From NCBI GenBank assembly GCA_034003725.1, contig JAVEYB010000012.1, positions 1 to 64,000 of the forward strand: a stretch of DNA of 64,000 nucleotides, given 5' to 3'. This DNA is from Candidatus Zixiibacteriota bacterium. GTDB lineage: Bacteria; Zixibacteria; MSB-5A5; GN15; FEB-12. The notes beneath the pieces are model-generated. The model was not told where the DNA came from, searched no databases, and saw nothing but the letters and a program-made list of their open reading frames with translations. Below are positions 1 to 9,471 of the stretch, piece after piece (positions within the stretch are counted from its first letter, which is position 1; every line of letters starts with the position of its first letter). The translations under genes were made by a program, and so were the position numbers.

Positions 1-264
1 CGTCGAGTGCCGGGCTTGTAGGTCAGCTCCGGTCGCGATTGACGCACCGGTCAAACTGCACTGGACTGCCGAGCGACCGGTGCTGACATTGTCGCCGCCT
101 ATCCGATGTCAGCACCGTGTGCGTGTATACTCGGCATTGAATCGTTTCTGTTTCTGCATCTGCACACGGAGCTGACCTACAAGACTGACACATCTTCGAT
201 GTGTCCTCCGGCGTCACATGTCGTCCTCCCGCCGCGACGGGCAATCTGGCACCCGACGGACGCC
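1..264. other. Leading stretch with no gene seen
   Basis: No open frame here has a ribosome binding site or a recognisable protein family. The short frames present are low-complexity or out-of-frame readings. The stretch lies beyond the terminator of the minus-strand operon, so it may hold the upstream region of a gene outside the window. Confidence 0.5.
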
Positions 265-302
265 AAAACAAAAAGCCCCGGGCGAGTGGCCGCGCCGGGG
301 CT
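265..302 (-). terminator. Rho-independent terminator after icd
   Basis: On the minus strand an 8-bp stem (AGCCCCGG at 295-302 pairing with CCGGGGCT at 274-281) closes a GC-rich loop and is followed by TTTTTGTTTT. It starts 23 bases after the icd stop codon, so it should end the long central-carbon operon. Confidence 0.9.
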
Positions 303-325
303 TGCAGCAGTCAATGGATCGACGA

Positions 326-1573
326 TCACTGCATGTTTTTGATGATCTGCGTGGCATACTCCGAGGTGCTCACTTTCGTCGCACCCTTCATCTGCCGCTC
401 CAGATCGTACGTAACCGTCTTCTTGCGGATGGTGGTCTCGATTGCCTTCTCGATCATCACGGCCGCTTCGCTCCAGCCGAGATAGTCGAGCATCATCACG
501 GCGGAGAGAATCAGGGAGCCGGGATTGACCATGTCCTTGTCGGTGTACTTCGGCGCAGTGCCGTGTGTCGCCTCGAACAGACCGACATAGTCGCCGATAT
601 TGGCGCCGGGCGCCATGCCCAGACCGCCGACCTGTGCGGCGCAGGCGTCGGACAGGTAGTCACCGTTGAGGTTCGGCGTCGCGAGGACGCTGTACTCATC
701 AGGCCGGGTCAGGATCTGCTGGAACATCGAGTCGGCGATACGATCCTTGATGACGATCTTGCCGGCCGGCGCCTTACCGTTGTGCTTGCTCCAGAGTTCG
801 TCCTCGGTGACGATCTGGGCGCGGAACTCCTTGGTCGCAACCTGATAGCCGATATCGCGGAAGAACCCTTCGGTGTATTTCATGATGTTGCCCTTGTGAA
901 CCAGGGTCACCGACGGGAGCTTCTTGGTTATCGCGTGCAGGATGGCCTTGCGCACGAGCCGCTTGGTGCCGGTCGCCGAAATCGGCTTCACGCCGATGCC
1001 GGAGTCGGTGCGGATGCCGGTCTTCATCGTCTTGTTCAACCAGGCGATCACCTTCTTCGCGTCCGCACTGCCTTTCTTCCACTCGATGCCGGCGTAGACG
1101 TCTTCGGTGTTCTCGCGGTAGATGATGACATTGAGTTTGTCGGGAGCCACGACCGGCGACCCGACGCCTTCGAAATAGCGCACCGGACGAACGCACGCGT
1201 ACAGGTTGAGCACCTGTCGCAGCGTCACGTTAAGCGAACGGAAGCCGCCGCCGATCGGAGTCGTCAACGGACCCTTCAGGGCGACGATGTACTTCTTGAT
1301 CGCGTCGAACGTCTCCTGGGGCAGCCACTCCTTGTACAGTCGGTTGGCGTTCTCGCCCGCGTAGACGTCCATCCACGCGATTTTCTTCTTGCCCTTGTAG
1401 GCCTTCTCGACCGCGGCGTCGACCACCCGGCGTGTCGCCTTCATGATGTCGCGACCGATACCGTCGCCTTCGATCACCGGGATGATCGGGTTGTCCGGAA
1501 CAACGATCTTCTTATTCTGGACCTTGATCGGAGCGCCGTCCGCCGGAATAACGATATGCTTGTAACGAGCCAT
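326..1573 (-). CDS. icd: Isocitrate dehydrogenase (NADP-dependent)
   Basis: Cytoplasmic enzyme that oxidatively decarboxylates isocitrate to 2-oxoglutarate. The 415-residue length matches the homodimeric bacterial Icd family. Visible signatures are [17 protein letters not shown] (substrate loop holding the serine that IDH kinase targets in E. coli), [28 protein letters not shown] and [11 protein letters not shown]. The KY after HGTAP is the pair that contacts the NADP 2'-phosphate in E. coli Icd, so NADP rather than NAD is likely. It is the last gene of the operon, 19 bases after mdh, and is followed by a terminator. Its product is the substrate of the KorABCD complex encoded upstream. Confidence 0.97.
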   Translation of the reverse strand: MARYKHIVIPADGAPIKVQNKKIVVPDNPIIPVIEGDGIGRDIMKATRRVVDAAVEKAYKGKKKIAWMDVYAGENANRLYKEWLPQETFDAIKKYIVALKGPLTTPIGGGFRSLNVTLRQVLNLYACVRPVRYFEGVGSPVVAPDKLNVIIYRENTEDVYAGIEWKKGSADAKKVIAWLNKTMKTGIRTDSGIGVKPISATGTKRLVRKAILHAITKKLPSVTLVHKGNIMKYTEGFFRDIGYQVATKEFRAQIVTEDELWSKHNGKAPAGKIVIKDRIADSMFQQILTRPDEYSVLATPNLNGDYLSDACAAQVGGLGMAPGANIGDYVGLFEATHGTAPKYTDKDMVNPGSLILSAVMMLDYLGWSEAAVMIEKAIETTIRKKTVTYDLERQMKGATKVSTSEYATQIIKNMQ

Positions 1574-1592
1574 GATTCTCCTCTGCGTGCTC

Positions 1593-2519
1593 TTAGTAGC
1601 CCATGATCTTGAGGTGCTCTTTGTAGGTGGCCGCCGACTTCTGCAGCGACGCCAGCTCGGCCTTGCTCAGCTTCAGCTCGAGGATCTTCTCGACACCGCC
1701 GGCGCCGAGTACGACGGGGACGCCGATGTAGATGTCCTTGATGCCGTACTGGCCGGTGAGATAAGCCGATGCCGGCAGGACCTTCTTCTCGTCGCAGAAG
1801 ATCGAGCGGCACATATCGACCGAAGCCGCCGCCGGTGCGTAATAAGCTGAGCCGGTCTTGAGCAGCTTGACGATCTCGCCGCCGCCTTCCGCGGTGCGCT
1901 GGGAAATAGCCTTGATCCGGTCCTTGTCGATCAGTTCGCCGATCGGAATGCCGGCCACCGTGGTGTACCGCGGCAGCGGCACCATCGTGTCTCCGTGACC
2001 GCCGAGTACCATCGCCTGGACATCGGTCATGGCGACCTTTAGCTCCATGGCGACAAATGCGCGCAAGCGCGTCGAGTCGAGCACACCGGCCTGACCGAGG
2101 ACGCGGCTGCTCTCAAAGCCGGTCTCCTTCTGCATGTGATAGGTCATCAGGTCGAGCGGATTAGACACCACGATCACGTACGCCCTGGGAGCGTGCTTCT
2201 TGATCTCGCGGGCGACCGAGCCGACGATGTCGGCGTTTTTGGTCAGGAGATCTTCGCGGGTCATGCCGGGTTTACGCGGCAGACCGGCGGTCATTATAAC
2301 GACGTCGGCACCCTTGATGTCCTTCATGTTGTTGCTGCCGGTCAGCATGCAGTTGTAGCCGCGCACCGGCCCGGCCTGAGTGAGATCCAGCGCCTTCCCC
2401 TGCGGAATGCCCTCCAGAATGTCGATCAATACGATGTCGGCAAGATTGGCCTCGGCCAAGTACATAGCGCATGTTGCACCGACGTTTCCAGCCCCGATTA
2501 CGGCAATTTTCTTGTTCAT
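1593..2519 (-). CDS. mdh: Malate dehydrogenase (LDH-like, type 3)
   Basis: NAD-dependent interconversion of malate and oxaloacetate in the cytoplasm. The 308-residue protein opens with the Rossmann motif GAGNVG (9-14) and an Asp at 33 that binds the NAD ribose. GLPRKPGM has Arg82 in the substrate-loop position, which marks malate rather than lactate specificity. [10 protein letters not shown] carries the catalytic His. Length and motifs fit the LDH-like MDH group common outside Gammaproteobacteria. It lies between the LarA-like gene and icd in one transcription unit. Confidence 0.96.
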   Translation of the reverse strand: MNKKIAVIGAGNVGATCAMYLAEANLADIVLIDILEGIPQGKALDLTQAGPVRGYNCMLTGSNNMKDIKGADVVIMTAGLPRKPGMTREDLLTKNADIVGSVAREIKKHAPRAYVIVVSNPLDLMTYHMQKETGFESSRVLGQAGVLDSTRLRAFVAMELKVAMTDVQAMVLGGHGDTMVPLPRYTTVAGIPIGELIDKDRIKAISQRTAEGGGEIVKLLKTGSAYYAPAAASVDMCRSIFCDEKKVLPASAYLTGQYGIKDIYIGVPVVLGAGGVEKILELKLSKAELASLQKSAATYKEHLKIMGY

Positions 2520-2552
2520 TGCCTCCTCCCGGATGTTATGGCATTAGTGGGT

Positions 2553-3785
2553 TCAGTTGTCCTTCACGGTCAATACCGTATGGCCGGCGTCATACACTAC
2601 CGCCAGCCTATCCAGATCATACGAGGCTCTCCTCTCCGTCAGATAAGTGTTCAGGTCGTCTATAGGCTCGTAAAAAACTTGTCGAACATCCTGCTGAGGA
2701 AGCTGCGAGAGAAGGCGAATATCGATCCTTTGCGACATCGCGATTACCCTCGAAAGCTTGTGCGATCCGAAACGAAGCACTCCATCGTGCGGGCAATTGC
2801 GAATGCGGTCCCATGTGAGCGCCTGCCGGAAGAAGTGCTCGGATCCGACACCCTCAGCGCAAACCGACGCCAGGATGGCTGCGCCGCCGGACCGCACCGC
2901 AGCCTGACAGTTTTCCAGTCCCTTCTGCACCTGGTACAAATTGCTGTCGAGGGGCGGGCGCATCTCGCACAGGACGGCGTCGTACGGCGCGCCAACCTCG
3001 CAGGCGTATACCGCGCGAGCGGCCGCGACAGCTCGTGCGAAAGCGTCGCGAATCTCGCCGCACGAGACGTCATGAATCACGCGATCGGCGTCCGCCACTA
3101 CCTGAACCGCATAGATGGTGCGGTCGGCGAGCATACTCACCAATTCGTCAAAATGCTCGGCAACCGGATTTCCGCTCAGGCGGAGGGGACGTGCTTCGAG
3201 CGAATTGGCGAGGTTGTGATTACGTTCGATGGTGTCCAAATCACAGAGTCCCGGGAACAGCGACTTACGTCCGCCGGTAAAACCCGCGAAGTAGTGTGGT
3301 TCGACCGATCCGATCACAAGCACGTCGTCATGCTCCAGTACGGTTCTGTTCAAGAGCACGTCGCACCCGAATCGATCGCGGCCCACCGGCATCATCGAGT
3401 TCCGATCTCGACAATCGTGCACCGTCACTCGTCCGAGCAGGCGTCCATAGAGCTTGCCAAAGATGCTGCGGAAGTGGTCGTCTGTCGGAGCACCGTGTGC
3501 GCCGGTGGCGACGAGGTACGAAGCGCGGTCCAGGAGACCGGGGAAGTCGCTATCGAGCCATGTGAGAATCAGGGCGGTCGGCGTATGGCGGTAGCCGTCA
3601 TTGACGATGATCAACGGCGATGACGAACGCATGACGCGATCGGCGCCGGACTGCCGGAACCGATGCAAAAAGACGTCGCGTGTCAAGCTCCCGCCGCTGC
3701 GGCGGGAACCGAAGGTATCCACATGTACGCCGTCGGGTACCGTCACAGTCAGCGTTGCCTTCCCATATGCAAGCGTAATGTCCAT
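2553..3785 (-). CDS. LarA-family nickel-pincer racemase/epimerase homologue
   Basis: Homologue of lactate racemase LarA (DUF2088 plus C-terminal domain). It is 410 residues from the ATG at 3785, which I prefer because the 31 residues encoded upstream are Arg/Cys-rich and unlike the family. His164, Lys174 and His190 (in EPHYFAGFTGGRKS and ERNHN) have the same 10- and 16-residue spacing as His174, Lys184 and His200 of Lactobacillus LarA. Those residues hold the nickel-pincer nucleotide. GAHG near 97 matches the fourth position. The enzyme should therefore be cofactor-dependent, but the substrate could be lactate, malate or another 2-hydroxyacid. No larB, larC or larE maturation gene is in the window. 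It sits between ndk and mdh. Confidence 0.82.
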   Translation of the reverse strand: MDITLAYGKATLTVTVPDGVHVDTFGSRRSGGSLTRDVFLHRFRQSGADRVMRSSSPLIIVNDGYRHTPTALILTWLDSDFPGLLDRASYLVATGAHGAPTDDHFRSIFGKLYGRLLGRVTVHDCRDRNSMMPVGRDRFGCDVLLNRTVLEHDDVLVIGSVEPHYFAGFTGGRKSLFPGLCDLDTIERNHNLANSLEARPLRLSGNPVAEHFDELVSMLADRTIYAVQVVADADRVIHDVSCGEIRDAFARAVAAARAVYACEVGAPYDAVLCEMRPPLDSNLYQVQKGLENCQAAVRSGGAAILASVCAEGVGSEHFFRQALTWDRIRNCPHDGVLRFGSHKLSRVIAMSQRIDIRLLSQLPQQDVRQVFYEPIDDLNTYLTERRASYDLDRLAVVYDAGHTVLTVKDN

Positions 3786-3869
3786 GCACCGGGAGCCATT
3801 TCTCCCGCACCCTCCTGGAGCGCCGCAGGTTCGTCCCCGTACCGGCGGCTCGAAGCGCTCGGTCAGACG

Positions 3870-3885
3870 CCGGCGCAAACGCCGG
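3870..3885 (-). other. Intercistronic hairpin between ndk and the larA-like gene
   Basis: CCGGCG and CGCCGG pair across a four-base loop just after the ndk stop codon. No U-run follows, so it may stabilise or process the transcript rather than end it. Confidence 0.4.
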
Positions 3886-3900
3886 TAATGACGTCAGATA

Positions 3901-4311
3901 TCAAATGGCGTTCGGGCCGAAGAAGAACGCGATTTCTTTGGCCGCGTTGTCATCGGAATCGGACGCATGTACGGAGTTCTTCTCTATATCGCGCCCAATC
4001 TCGTCGCGAATGGTCCCGCAGGCGGCTTTTGCAGGATCCGTCGCACCGATCAGTTCGCGAAGGTCATCAACCGCATTGTCCTTCTCCAGGAGCATCGGCA
4101 CCACCCGGCCCGACGTCATAAACGCCACGAGGGAATTCAGGAAAGGCTTCCCTTCGTGCACCGCGTAGAACCGGCGGGCCTGTTGTTCAGTCAGATGTAC
4201 CATGCGGATATCGGCGACGGTGAACCGGGCTTTTTCGAGTCGGTTGATGACGTGGCCGATGAGATTGCGTTCGGTCGCATCGGGCTTGATAATCAGTAGT
4301 GTCTTGCTCAT
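3901..4311 (-). CDS. ndk: Nucleoside diphosphate kinase
   Basis: Transfers the terminal phosphate of ATP to other NDPs. From MSKTLLIIKPDA (ATG at 4311) the protein is 136 residues, the usual Ndk size. A start seven codons upstream is open but adds non-family residues. NSVHASDS holds the phosphorylated His115. The usual proline before GTIR is Cys98 here (AACGTIRDEIG), a mild oddity. It lies directly after korC, and clustering with succinyl-CoA synthetase fits nucleotide exchange with that enzyme. Confidence 0.96.
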   Translation of the reverse strand: MSKTLLIIKPDATERNLIGHVINRLEKARFTVADIRMVHLTEQQARRFYAVHEGKPFLNSLVAFMTSGRVVPMLLEKDNAVDDLRELIGATDPAKAACGTIRDEIGRDIEKNSVHASDSDDNAAKEIAFFFGPNAI

Positions 4312-4331
4312 GAACGACAACATCCTTTTCA

Positions 4332-4907
4332 TCAGGTCTTTTTGAGTTTGGCTGCCTCGCGGAAGCCGATCTCCACCGCCTTGCGGTTTTTGTCCTCGGT
4401 GCCTCGCGGAGCGCGTGCCAGTACGGCCTTAAGGAGCTTCTCTTTGTCAACAACGCCGGTGAGTTCGGCGATTGCGCCGAGCGCGATGACATTTGCCACC
4501 ATCACGTGTCCGGCTTCCTCGCGAGCGAGGCGTGTGAACGGCAGACCGTAGTAGTGGTCGGTTGGCACGTCGGTCACCAGAACGTTGTCGATAACCAGCG
4601 TCCCGCCCTCTTTCAAGTCCTTGTAATACGAATCCATCGACTCCTGCGTCATGGCAAGCAGGAGATCGAGCTTCATCGCCTTGGGGTAGAAGATCTGGTT
4701 CTTAGAAACGACGACGTCGGACTTCGACGCACCGCCACGGGCCTCGGGGCCATAGGACTGCGTCTGAGAAACATTCTTGGTACCGTCGGCGCCGATGGCT
4801 TCAGAGAGAATCACCGCACCGAGGATCATTCCCTGGCCGCCCGAACCGGACAAGCGGATCTCGAAGCGATCCTGAGGTACGGAGATTTTTTCAAGCAGAG
4901 AGCCCAT
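4332..4907 (-). CDS. korC: 2-oxoglutarate:ferredoxin oxidoreductase, gamma subunit
   Basis: A 191-residue gamma subunit of a four-subunit 2-oxoacid:ferredoxin oxidoreductase. SGSGGQGMILGAVILSEAI is the hallmark start of this domain, followed by SYGPEARGGASKSDVV. The complex makes succinyl-CoA, CO2 and reduced ferredoxin from 2-oxoglutarate, or runs in reverse to fix CO2. The gene starts two bases after korB ends. The 2-oxoglutarate assignment rests mainly on the adjacent sucCD and icd, since the fold alone does not fix the 2-oxoacid. Confidence 0.92.
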   Translation of the reverse strand: MGSLLEKISVPQDRFEIRLSGSGGQGMILGAVILSEAIGADGTKNVSQTQSYGPEARGGASKSDVVVSKNQIFYPKAMKLDLLLAMTQESMDSYYKDLKEGGTLVIDNVLVTDVPTDHYYGLPFTRLAREEAGHVMVANVIALGAIAELTGVVDKEKLLKAVLARAPRGTEDKNRKAVEIGFREAAKLKKT

Positions 4908-4909
4908 TT

Positions 4910-5758
4910 TTATCTCCTTCCCTGTTGCACGCGGTTGACCAGCTTCTCGTACTCGTCGCAGTATTCGGTCCGTTCCCGGTCTTCATAGAGCGTTCCGATT
5001 ATCCATTTGTCCTTGAGTTCTTCCGGCGACATTTCGCTCGCCTTCTGTGTCGTTACCGAGCGGTCCTTGAACATGTTCAACATGGCCACGGCATCGCCCT
5101 GCTTATTGAGGCGTCCGAAGTACGTGTGGCAATTGGCGATCGCTTCGACGAGCGAGAAACCGCGGTGCTCCAGGGCCTGAGAAATCTGTTTCTCCAGCTG
5201 GGGTGCGTGATACACCGTGGAGCGCCCCACGTAGGTCGCACCGGCGGCCGTGGCCAGTTCACAGACGTCGAAGTGCTTCTCGACGTTGCCGTAGGGCGTC
5301 GTGGTCGAAAATGCCGCATCGGGGGTTGTCGGCGAGCCCTGACCGCCGGTCATACCGTATATGTTGTTGTTTATCAATACCGCGGTGAGGTCAATATTGC
5401 GGCGGCAGGCATGGATGAAGTGGTTGCCGCCGATAGCCAGGGCGTCACCGTCGCCTGTCACCACGATCACCTTCATGTGGGGCTGGGCAAATTTTACGCC
5501 GGTGGCGAATGCCAGCGCGCGCCCGTGCGTGGTGTGGAGAGCCATGAAGTCGAGATAGATGGGCATGCGGCTCGAGCAGCCGATACCGGAAACCATTACA
5601 ACTTCATCCCTGTTGTAGCCAAGCTTATCAACGGCGCGAATGATCGCGCTCATGACGGTGCCGTTTCCGCAGCCCGGACACCAGACCGACGGAAACTTCT
5701 TTCCCGGCCGGAGGTACTGCAGCACAACGTCGGATTTCTGTTTCGCAGCGGTAGCCAT
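4910..5758 (-). CDS. korB: 2-oxoglutarate:ferredoxin oxidoreductase, beta (TPP) subunit
   Basis: The 282-residue thiamine-diphosphate subunit. WCPGCGNG (Cys27, Cys30) and GIGCSS (Cys61) bind the proximal 4Fe-4S cluster with one further Cys. GDGDALAIGG begins the TPP/Mg motif, completed by NNNIYGMTGGQ. The ATG at 5758 overlaps the korA stop as TGATG, typical of translational coupling. A GTG one codon upstream is possible but less likely. It works with KorA (2-oxoacid pocket), KorC and the ferredoxin-like KorD. Confidence 0.95.
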   Translation of the reverse strand: MATAAKQKSDVVLQYLRPGKKFPSVWCPGCGNGTVMSAIIRAVDKLGYNRDEVVMVSGIGCSSRMPIYLDFMALHTTHGRALAFATGVKFAQPHMKVIVVTGDGDALAIGGNHFIHACRRNIDLTAVLINNNIYGMTGGQGSPTTPDAAFSTTTPYGNVEKHFDVCELATAAGATYVGRSTVYHAPQLEKQISQALEHRGFSLVEAIANCHTYFGRLNKQGDAVAMLNMFKDRSVTTQKASEMSPEELKDKWIIGTLYEDRERTEYCDEYEKLVNRVQQGRR

Positions 5759-6897
5759 CACATCACCTCGTCCACTTTCTCCAGCACCTGAAGCGGCGTC
5801 AGGATTTCTCCATCGTATCGCTGCACGGCGTGAACTTCGATCTCATCGGGGAGGGCTCGACGCACTTCGTGCACGATCTGCCCCATGTTCAGTTCAGCGA
5901 CGACGACTTTCTTCGCGTGACCGCACAGATCCCTGAGGGGTCGGTCGGGGAACGGCCAGATCGTGTACAACTGGACGACTCCGATTTTGGCGCCCGCTTC
6001 ACGGGCAATCTGTGCCGCCTGAAGCGAGGCGCGTGCGGCGGATCCGTAGGCAATCAGGATGATTTCGGCATCTGCGGTCCAGTGCGCTTCCTGCTTGTAG
6101 ATCTCTTCCTCGAAGTTGGTTATCTTGTAGCGAAGCTTGTCGAGCTTGATTTTCGTCTCGTCGGCGCGATTGGTCGTAAAGCCGTGGGTGTCGTGTGTCA
6201 GGCCGGTAATGATGAATCGATAGCCCTGGCCGTACGACGCCATGGGTGAAACCATATTCTCGGTCAACGCGAACGGTTCGAATGTCTTGCCGGGCGGTTC
6301 GGTCGGTCGGACACGCTCGTAGATCTCGTAATCGCCCTCCTGAGGGATTTCCACCATCGAGCGCGAGTGCGCGATTACCTCGTCAAGCAGAACGGTCACG
6401 GGAGTGCGGAACCTTTCTGCAAGATTGAAAGCGCGGATAGTCTCGGTTACCGTATCGGCCACCGTGGACGGCGCTACCGCAATCGCGACATAGTCGCCGT
6501 GCGTCCCCCAGCGAGCCTGCATCGTATCCGACTGGCTGACCTTGGTCGGCAGTCCTGTCGACGGTCCGCCGCGCTGAACATTCACGATGACGACCGGCGT
6601 CTCGGTCATGAACGCATAGCCAATATTTTCAACCATGAGCGAATAGCCCGGACCGGAGGTCGCTGTCATCGCTTTGAGACCGGAGACCGACGCTCCAATA
6701 ATCGCAGCCATCGAAGCGATTTCGTCTTCCATCTGAATGAACCGCCCGCCAATCCTGGGCAGTTCGCGTGCACAACCCTCGGCCACCTCGGTCGACGGCG
6801 TAATCGGATATCCGGCATAGAATCGCATGCCGGCATAGATCGCGCCAACCAGACAGGCCTGGTTGCCCTGCAGCAGTTTACGTTCTCTTTCTGACAT
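5758..6897 (-). CDS. korA: 2-oxoglutarate:ferredoxin oxidoreductase, alpha subunit
   Basis: The 379-residue alpha subunit. GNQACLVGAIYAGMRFYAGYPITPSTE is the conserved opening (residues 11-37), and YPITPSTE contacts substrate and TPP. GPGYSLMVENIGYA and QRGGPSTGLPT follow, and a transketolase-C-like domain fills the last third. It is fused neither to the gamma subunit nor to the ferredoxin, as in archaeal and deep-branching bacterial KorABCD. It lies 13 bases after korD and overlaps korB by one base. Confidence 0.95.
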   Translation of the reverse strand: MSERERKLLQGNQACLVGAIYAGMRFYAGYPITPSTEVAEGCARELPRIGGRFIQMEDEIASMAAIIGASVSGLKAMTATSGPGYSLMVENIGYAFMTETPVVIVNVQRGGPSTGLPTKVSQSDTMQARWGTHGDYVAIAVAPSTVADTVTETIRAFNLAERFRTPVTVLLDEVIAHSRSMVEIPQEGDYEIYERVRPTEPPGKTFEPFALTENMVSPMASYGQGYRFIITGLTHDTHGFTTNRADETKIKLDKLRYKITNFEEEIYKQEAHWTADAEIILIAYGSAARASLQAAQIAREAGAKIGVVQLYTIWPFPDRPLRDLCGHAKKVVVAELNMGQIVHEVRRALPDEIEVHAVQRYDGEILTPLQVLEKVDEVM

Positions 6898-6910
6898 TGC
6901 CCGCGTGTTC

Positions 6911-7171
6911 CTACTTGTAGTTCGAGGTTATGGCCAGGTCCGGGCAGTGTATCCAGCACAGGGTGCACTGCGTGCAGTATTCGGGGCGAGCAAGCACCGG
7001 CTTGCCGTCTCGATCCGGTTCGAATACCTGGGTCGGGCACAGGGCGATGCAGATATTGCATGCCTTGCACCAGGACAAATTGATCGTTACCGGCGGCGGC
7101 CCGACGGAGTAGTCATATTTCGTCTGCGGCGGTTTCCGGCGGGCCTGCTCGGTGCTGTTTGTGTCGCTCAT
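6911..7171 (-). CDS. korD: 2-oxoglutarate:ferredoxin oxidoreductase, delta subunit (2x 4Fe-4S)
   Basis: An 86-residue polyferredoxin-like subunit with CKACNICIALCP and CTQCTLCWIHCP, the ligands of two 4Fe-4S clusters that carry electrons from KorB to free ferredoxin. GGGAG lies six bases before the ATG. It is the first of the four kor genes, which are read in the order D-A-B-C. Confidence 0.94.
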   Translation of the reverse strand: MSDTNSTEQARRKPPQTKYDYSVGPPPVTINLSWCKACNICIALCPTQVFEPDRDGKPVLARPEYCTQCTLCWIHCPDLAITSNYK

Positions 7172-7241
7172 GATAGCTCCCTGCGAAGCTTCTCCCAGCT
7201 TCTGCTATACTCTCGCGGTCTTCTCCACACCTGTACGTAAC

Positions 7242-8306
7242 CTATCTGCTCTTCTTCGTTGCTTTTTTCTTCGAGGTCATCTTCTTCGTTTTTGACGCCG
7301 TCTTCTTCGCGACCTTTCCGGCGGTCTTTTTCGACGGTTTGGCCTTACTCTTTTTTACGCCGCCGGCTGCCGGTTTCTTGGTTGACTTTTTCGCTGGTTG
7401 CTTCGGTGCAGGTTTCCCAGCCGGCTTTGCTTTTTGTTTCGCCATGTGTTCCTTAAGCATCGCCGGAAGTTCGGTCGGGGATCCCGCGACGGGGATACCC
7501 GCCTTGTTGAGAGCAGCGATCTTATCAGCGGCGGTCCCACTGCCACCGGATATGATAGCACCGGCATGTCCCATCCGTTTTCCGGGGGGAGCAGTCTGAC
7601 CGGCGATAAACGCCACGACGGGTTTGGTCATGTGTTTCTTGATGAACTCAGCGGCCTTTTCCTCGTCACTGCCACCGATTTCGCCGATCATCACGACGGC
7701 TTTTGTCGCCGGGTCTTTTTCGAACGCGTCAAGGACATCGATAAAACTCGTACCGATGACCTGATCTCCTCCGATACCGATGCAGGTGGTTTGTCCCATA
7801 CCGGCGAGGGTCAGCGCCCAGATCGCCTCATACGTCAGCGTGCCGGAGCGCGAGATCACACCCACGTTGCCCTTCTTCACGATGGTGCCGGGCAGAATCC
7901 CGACTTTGGCCTGATCGGGGGAAATTAGCCCGGGGCAATTCGGACCGATCAACCGAGCGCCGCGTGATTTCACAAACGGCACGGCTTTCATCATATCGTT
8001 CGCCGGAACACCCTCGGTGATGCAAACAATCACCTTGATCCCTGCATCGGCAGCCTCGTAAATGGCATCCGCCGCGAATGCCGGCGGGACGTATATAACC
8101 GACGTGTTGGCATTGGTAGCTTCTACGGCTTCGGATACGGTGTTAAACACGGGGATGCCGGCGATCGTGGTGCCGCCCTTACCCGGGGTCACCCCTCCCA
8201 CAACGTTGGTGCCGTATTTCTTCATTTGCGCGGCATGGAACGAACCGTCGCGTCCGGTGATCCCCTGCACCAACAGTCTTGTTTTCTTGTCTATGAAAAT
8301 CGACAT
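7242..8306 (-). CDS. sucD: Succinyl-CoA synthetase alpha subunit with Lys-rich C-terminal tail
   Basis: Interconverts succinyl-CoA and succinate with NTP synthesis. Residues 1-288 are a normal SucD: CoA-binding [11 protein letters not shown] near 16 and MGHAGAI with the phosphohistidine at 247. E. coli SucD ends at about 289 residues. Here the frame continues with 66 more residues (289-354) holding about 26 Lys plus Ala, Pro, Thr and Ser and no acidic residue, much like histone H1 or bacterial Hc1 tails. The ATG at 8306 has AAGGAAAAG upstream, and the longer open frame is shadow. The tail is in frame, without break, in a normal operon position. Its role is unknown; nucleic-acid, polyphosphate or membrane contact are possibilities. 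Confidence 0.95.
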   Translation of the reverse strand: MSIFIDKKTRLLVQGITGRDGSFHAAQMKKYGTNVVGGVTPGKGGTTIAGIPVFNTVSEAVEATNANTSVIYVPPAFAADAIYEAADAGIKVIVCITEGVPANDMMKAVPFVKSRGARLIGPNCPGLISPDQAKVGILPGTIVKKGNVGVISRSGTLTYEAIWALTLAGMGQTTCIGIGGDQVIGTSFIDVLDAFEKDPATKAVVMIGEIGGSDEEKAAEFIKKHMTKPVVAFIAGQTAPPGKRMGHAGAIISGGSGTAADKIAALNKAGIPVAGSPTELPAMLKEHMAKQKAKPAGKPAPKQPAKKSTKKPAAGGVKKSKAKPSKKTAGKVAKKTASKTKKMTSKKKATKKSR

Positions 8307-8331
8307 GCGTCTTTTCCTTTTCGCGCTCCGG

Positions 8332-9471
8332 TTAGGCAGTGGCCTCGGCCAGCTTGATGGCCTTTTTAACGACATTGTCCAGTGTGTCTGCGGTCGGAAG
8401 ATTCATCGAGGCCAGAATTCTTTCGGCTTCCTTTTCGTTGGTCCCGGTGAGCCGCACGACGACAGGCACCGAGGGGCTCAGCTCTTTGTATGCTTCCACG
8501 ATACCGTTGGCTACGTCATCGCAGCGAGTGATGCCGCCGAATATGTTGATGAGGATAGCCTTGACGTTGGAATCGGACAGAATGATCGACATAGCGGCGA
8601 CGACTTTCTGCGGGTTGGAACTTCCGCCGATATCAAGGAAGTTGGCAGGTTCGCCTCCGTATCGCTTGACCAGGTCCATGGTCGTCATGGCCAGTCCGGC
8701 GCCGTTGACGATGCAGCCGATATTGCCGTCGAGCTTGACGAATGACAGGTCAGCTTCCCGGGCCTTCACTTCCGACGGCTGCTCCGCATCGAGATCGCGC
8801 ATTGCGGCAATTGCGGGCTGGCGGTACAGCGCATTGTCATCGATATTCACTTTCGCGTCAAGAGCTATGACGGCGCCGCCGGGAACGGTAACCAGCGGAT
8901 TGATCTCGACGAGCGATGCGTCGTTCTGCCAATACACGTTGTACAGTTTCATGATGATGTCGGCGGCCTGTCGGACTTGATTTATGTCGCGGTAGAGTCT
9001 GTATGCGAGTTCTCGCGCCTGGAAAGGCTTGAGTCCGACCACCGGATCGACCGCGAGCTTGAAAATCTTCTCAGGCGTTTTGGCGGCGACTTCCTCGATA
9101 TCAATGCCACCCGCGGGCGAAACCATGATAACCGGCCGCTGACTTGCGCGGTCGAGGACAATGCCGACGTAGGCTTCCGAGAGAATCTCCTCCGCCACCG
9201 TAACGAGCACTTTTTTGACTTCGAAGCCCTTGATATCCATTCCGATGATCTTGGTTGCCAACACGCGCGCAGCCTCGGCGTTTTCCGCATACTTCACGCC
9301 GCCGGCCTTGCCGCGACCGCCGACATGTACCTGCGCCTTGACCATCACCGGCTTGTTGTACTGCTCGGCGAGTGCGAAGGCTTCGGAGGGCGTTGTCGCG
9401 ACATCACCCGGAGGGACCGGTATTCCGGCCTGTGCAAACAGCTGCTTCGCCTGATACTCGTGCACGTTCAT
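8332..9471 (-). CDS. sucC: Succinyl-CoA synthetase beta subunit
   Basis: A 379-residue ATP-grasp subunit that binds nucleotide and partners with SucD. The start [16 protein letters not shown] and the motifs [21 protein letters not shown] and [13 protein letters not shown] are those of SucC. Its ATG at 9471 overlaps the stop of the CCA-enzyme gene as TGATG, so it is probably coupled to that gene. sucD follows 25 bases later. ADP versus GDP preference cannot be told from the sequence alone. Confidence 0.96.
   Translation of the reverse strand: MNVHEYQAKQLFAQAGIPVPPGDVATTPSEAFALAEQYNKPVMVKAQVHVGGRGKAGGVKYAENAEAARVLATKIIGMDIKGFEVKKVLVTVAEEILSEAYVGIVLDRASQRPVIMVSPAGGIDIEEVAAKTPEKIFKLAVDPVVGLKPFQARELAYRLYRDINQVRQAADIIMKLYNVYWQNDASLVEINPLVTVPGGAVIALDAKVNIDDNALYRQPAIAAMRDLDAEQPSEVKAREADLSFVKLDGNIGCIVNGAGLAMTTMDLVKRYGGEPANFLDIGGSSNPQKVVAAMSIILSDSNVKAILINIFGGITRCDDVANGIVEAYKELSPSVPVVVRLTGTNEKEAERILASMNLPTADTLDNVVKKAIKLAEATA

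Noticed and set aside
218-1606. Plus-strand 462-residue frame opposite icd
   Set aside because: Arg/Asp/Val-rich antisense shadow of a clear enzyme gene. No homologous motif.
2136-3623. Plus-strand 495-residue frame opposite mdh and the larA-like gene
   Set aside because: Spans two real genes on the other strand and has no coherent domains.
3786-3878. N-terminal extension of the LarA-like protein (31 residues, Arg/Cys-rich)
   Set aside because: Not part of the LarA family. The internal ATG at 3785 begins the conserved domain.
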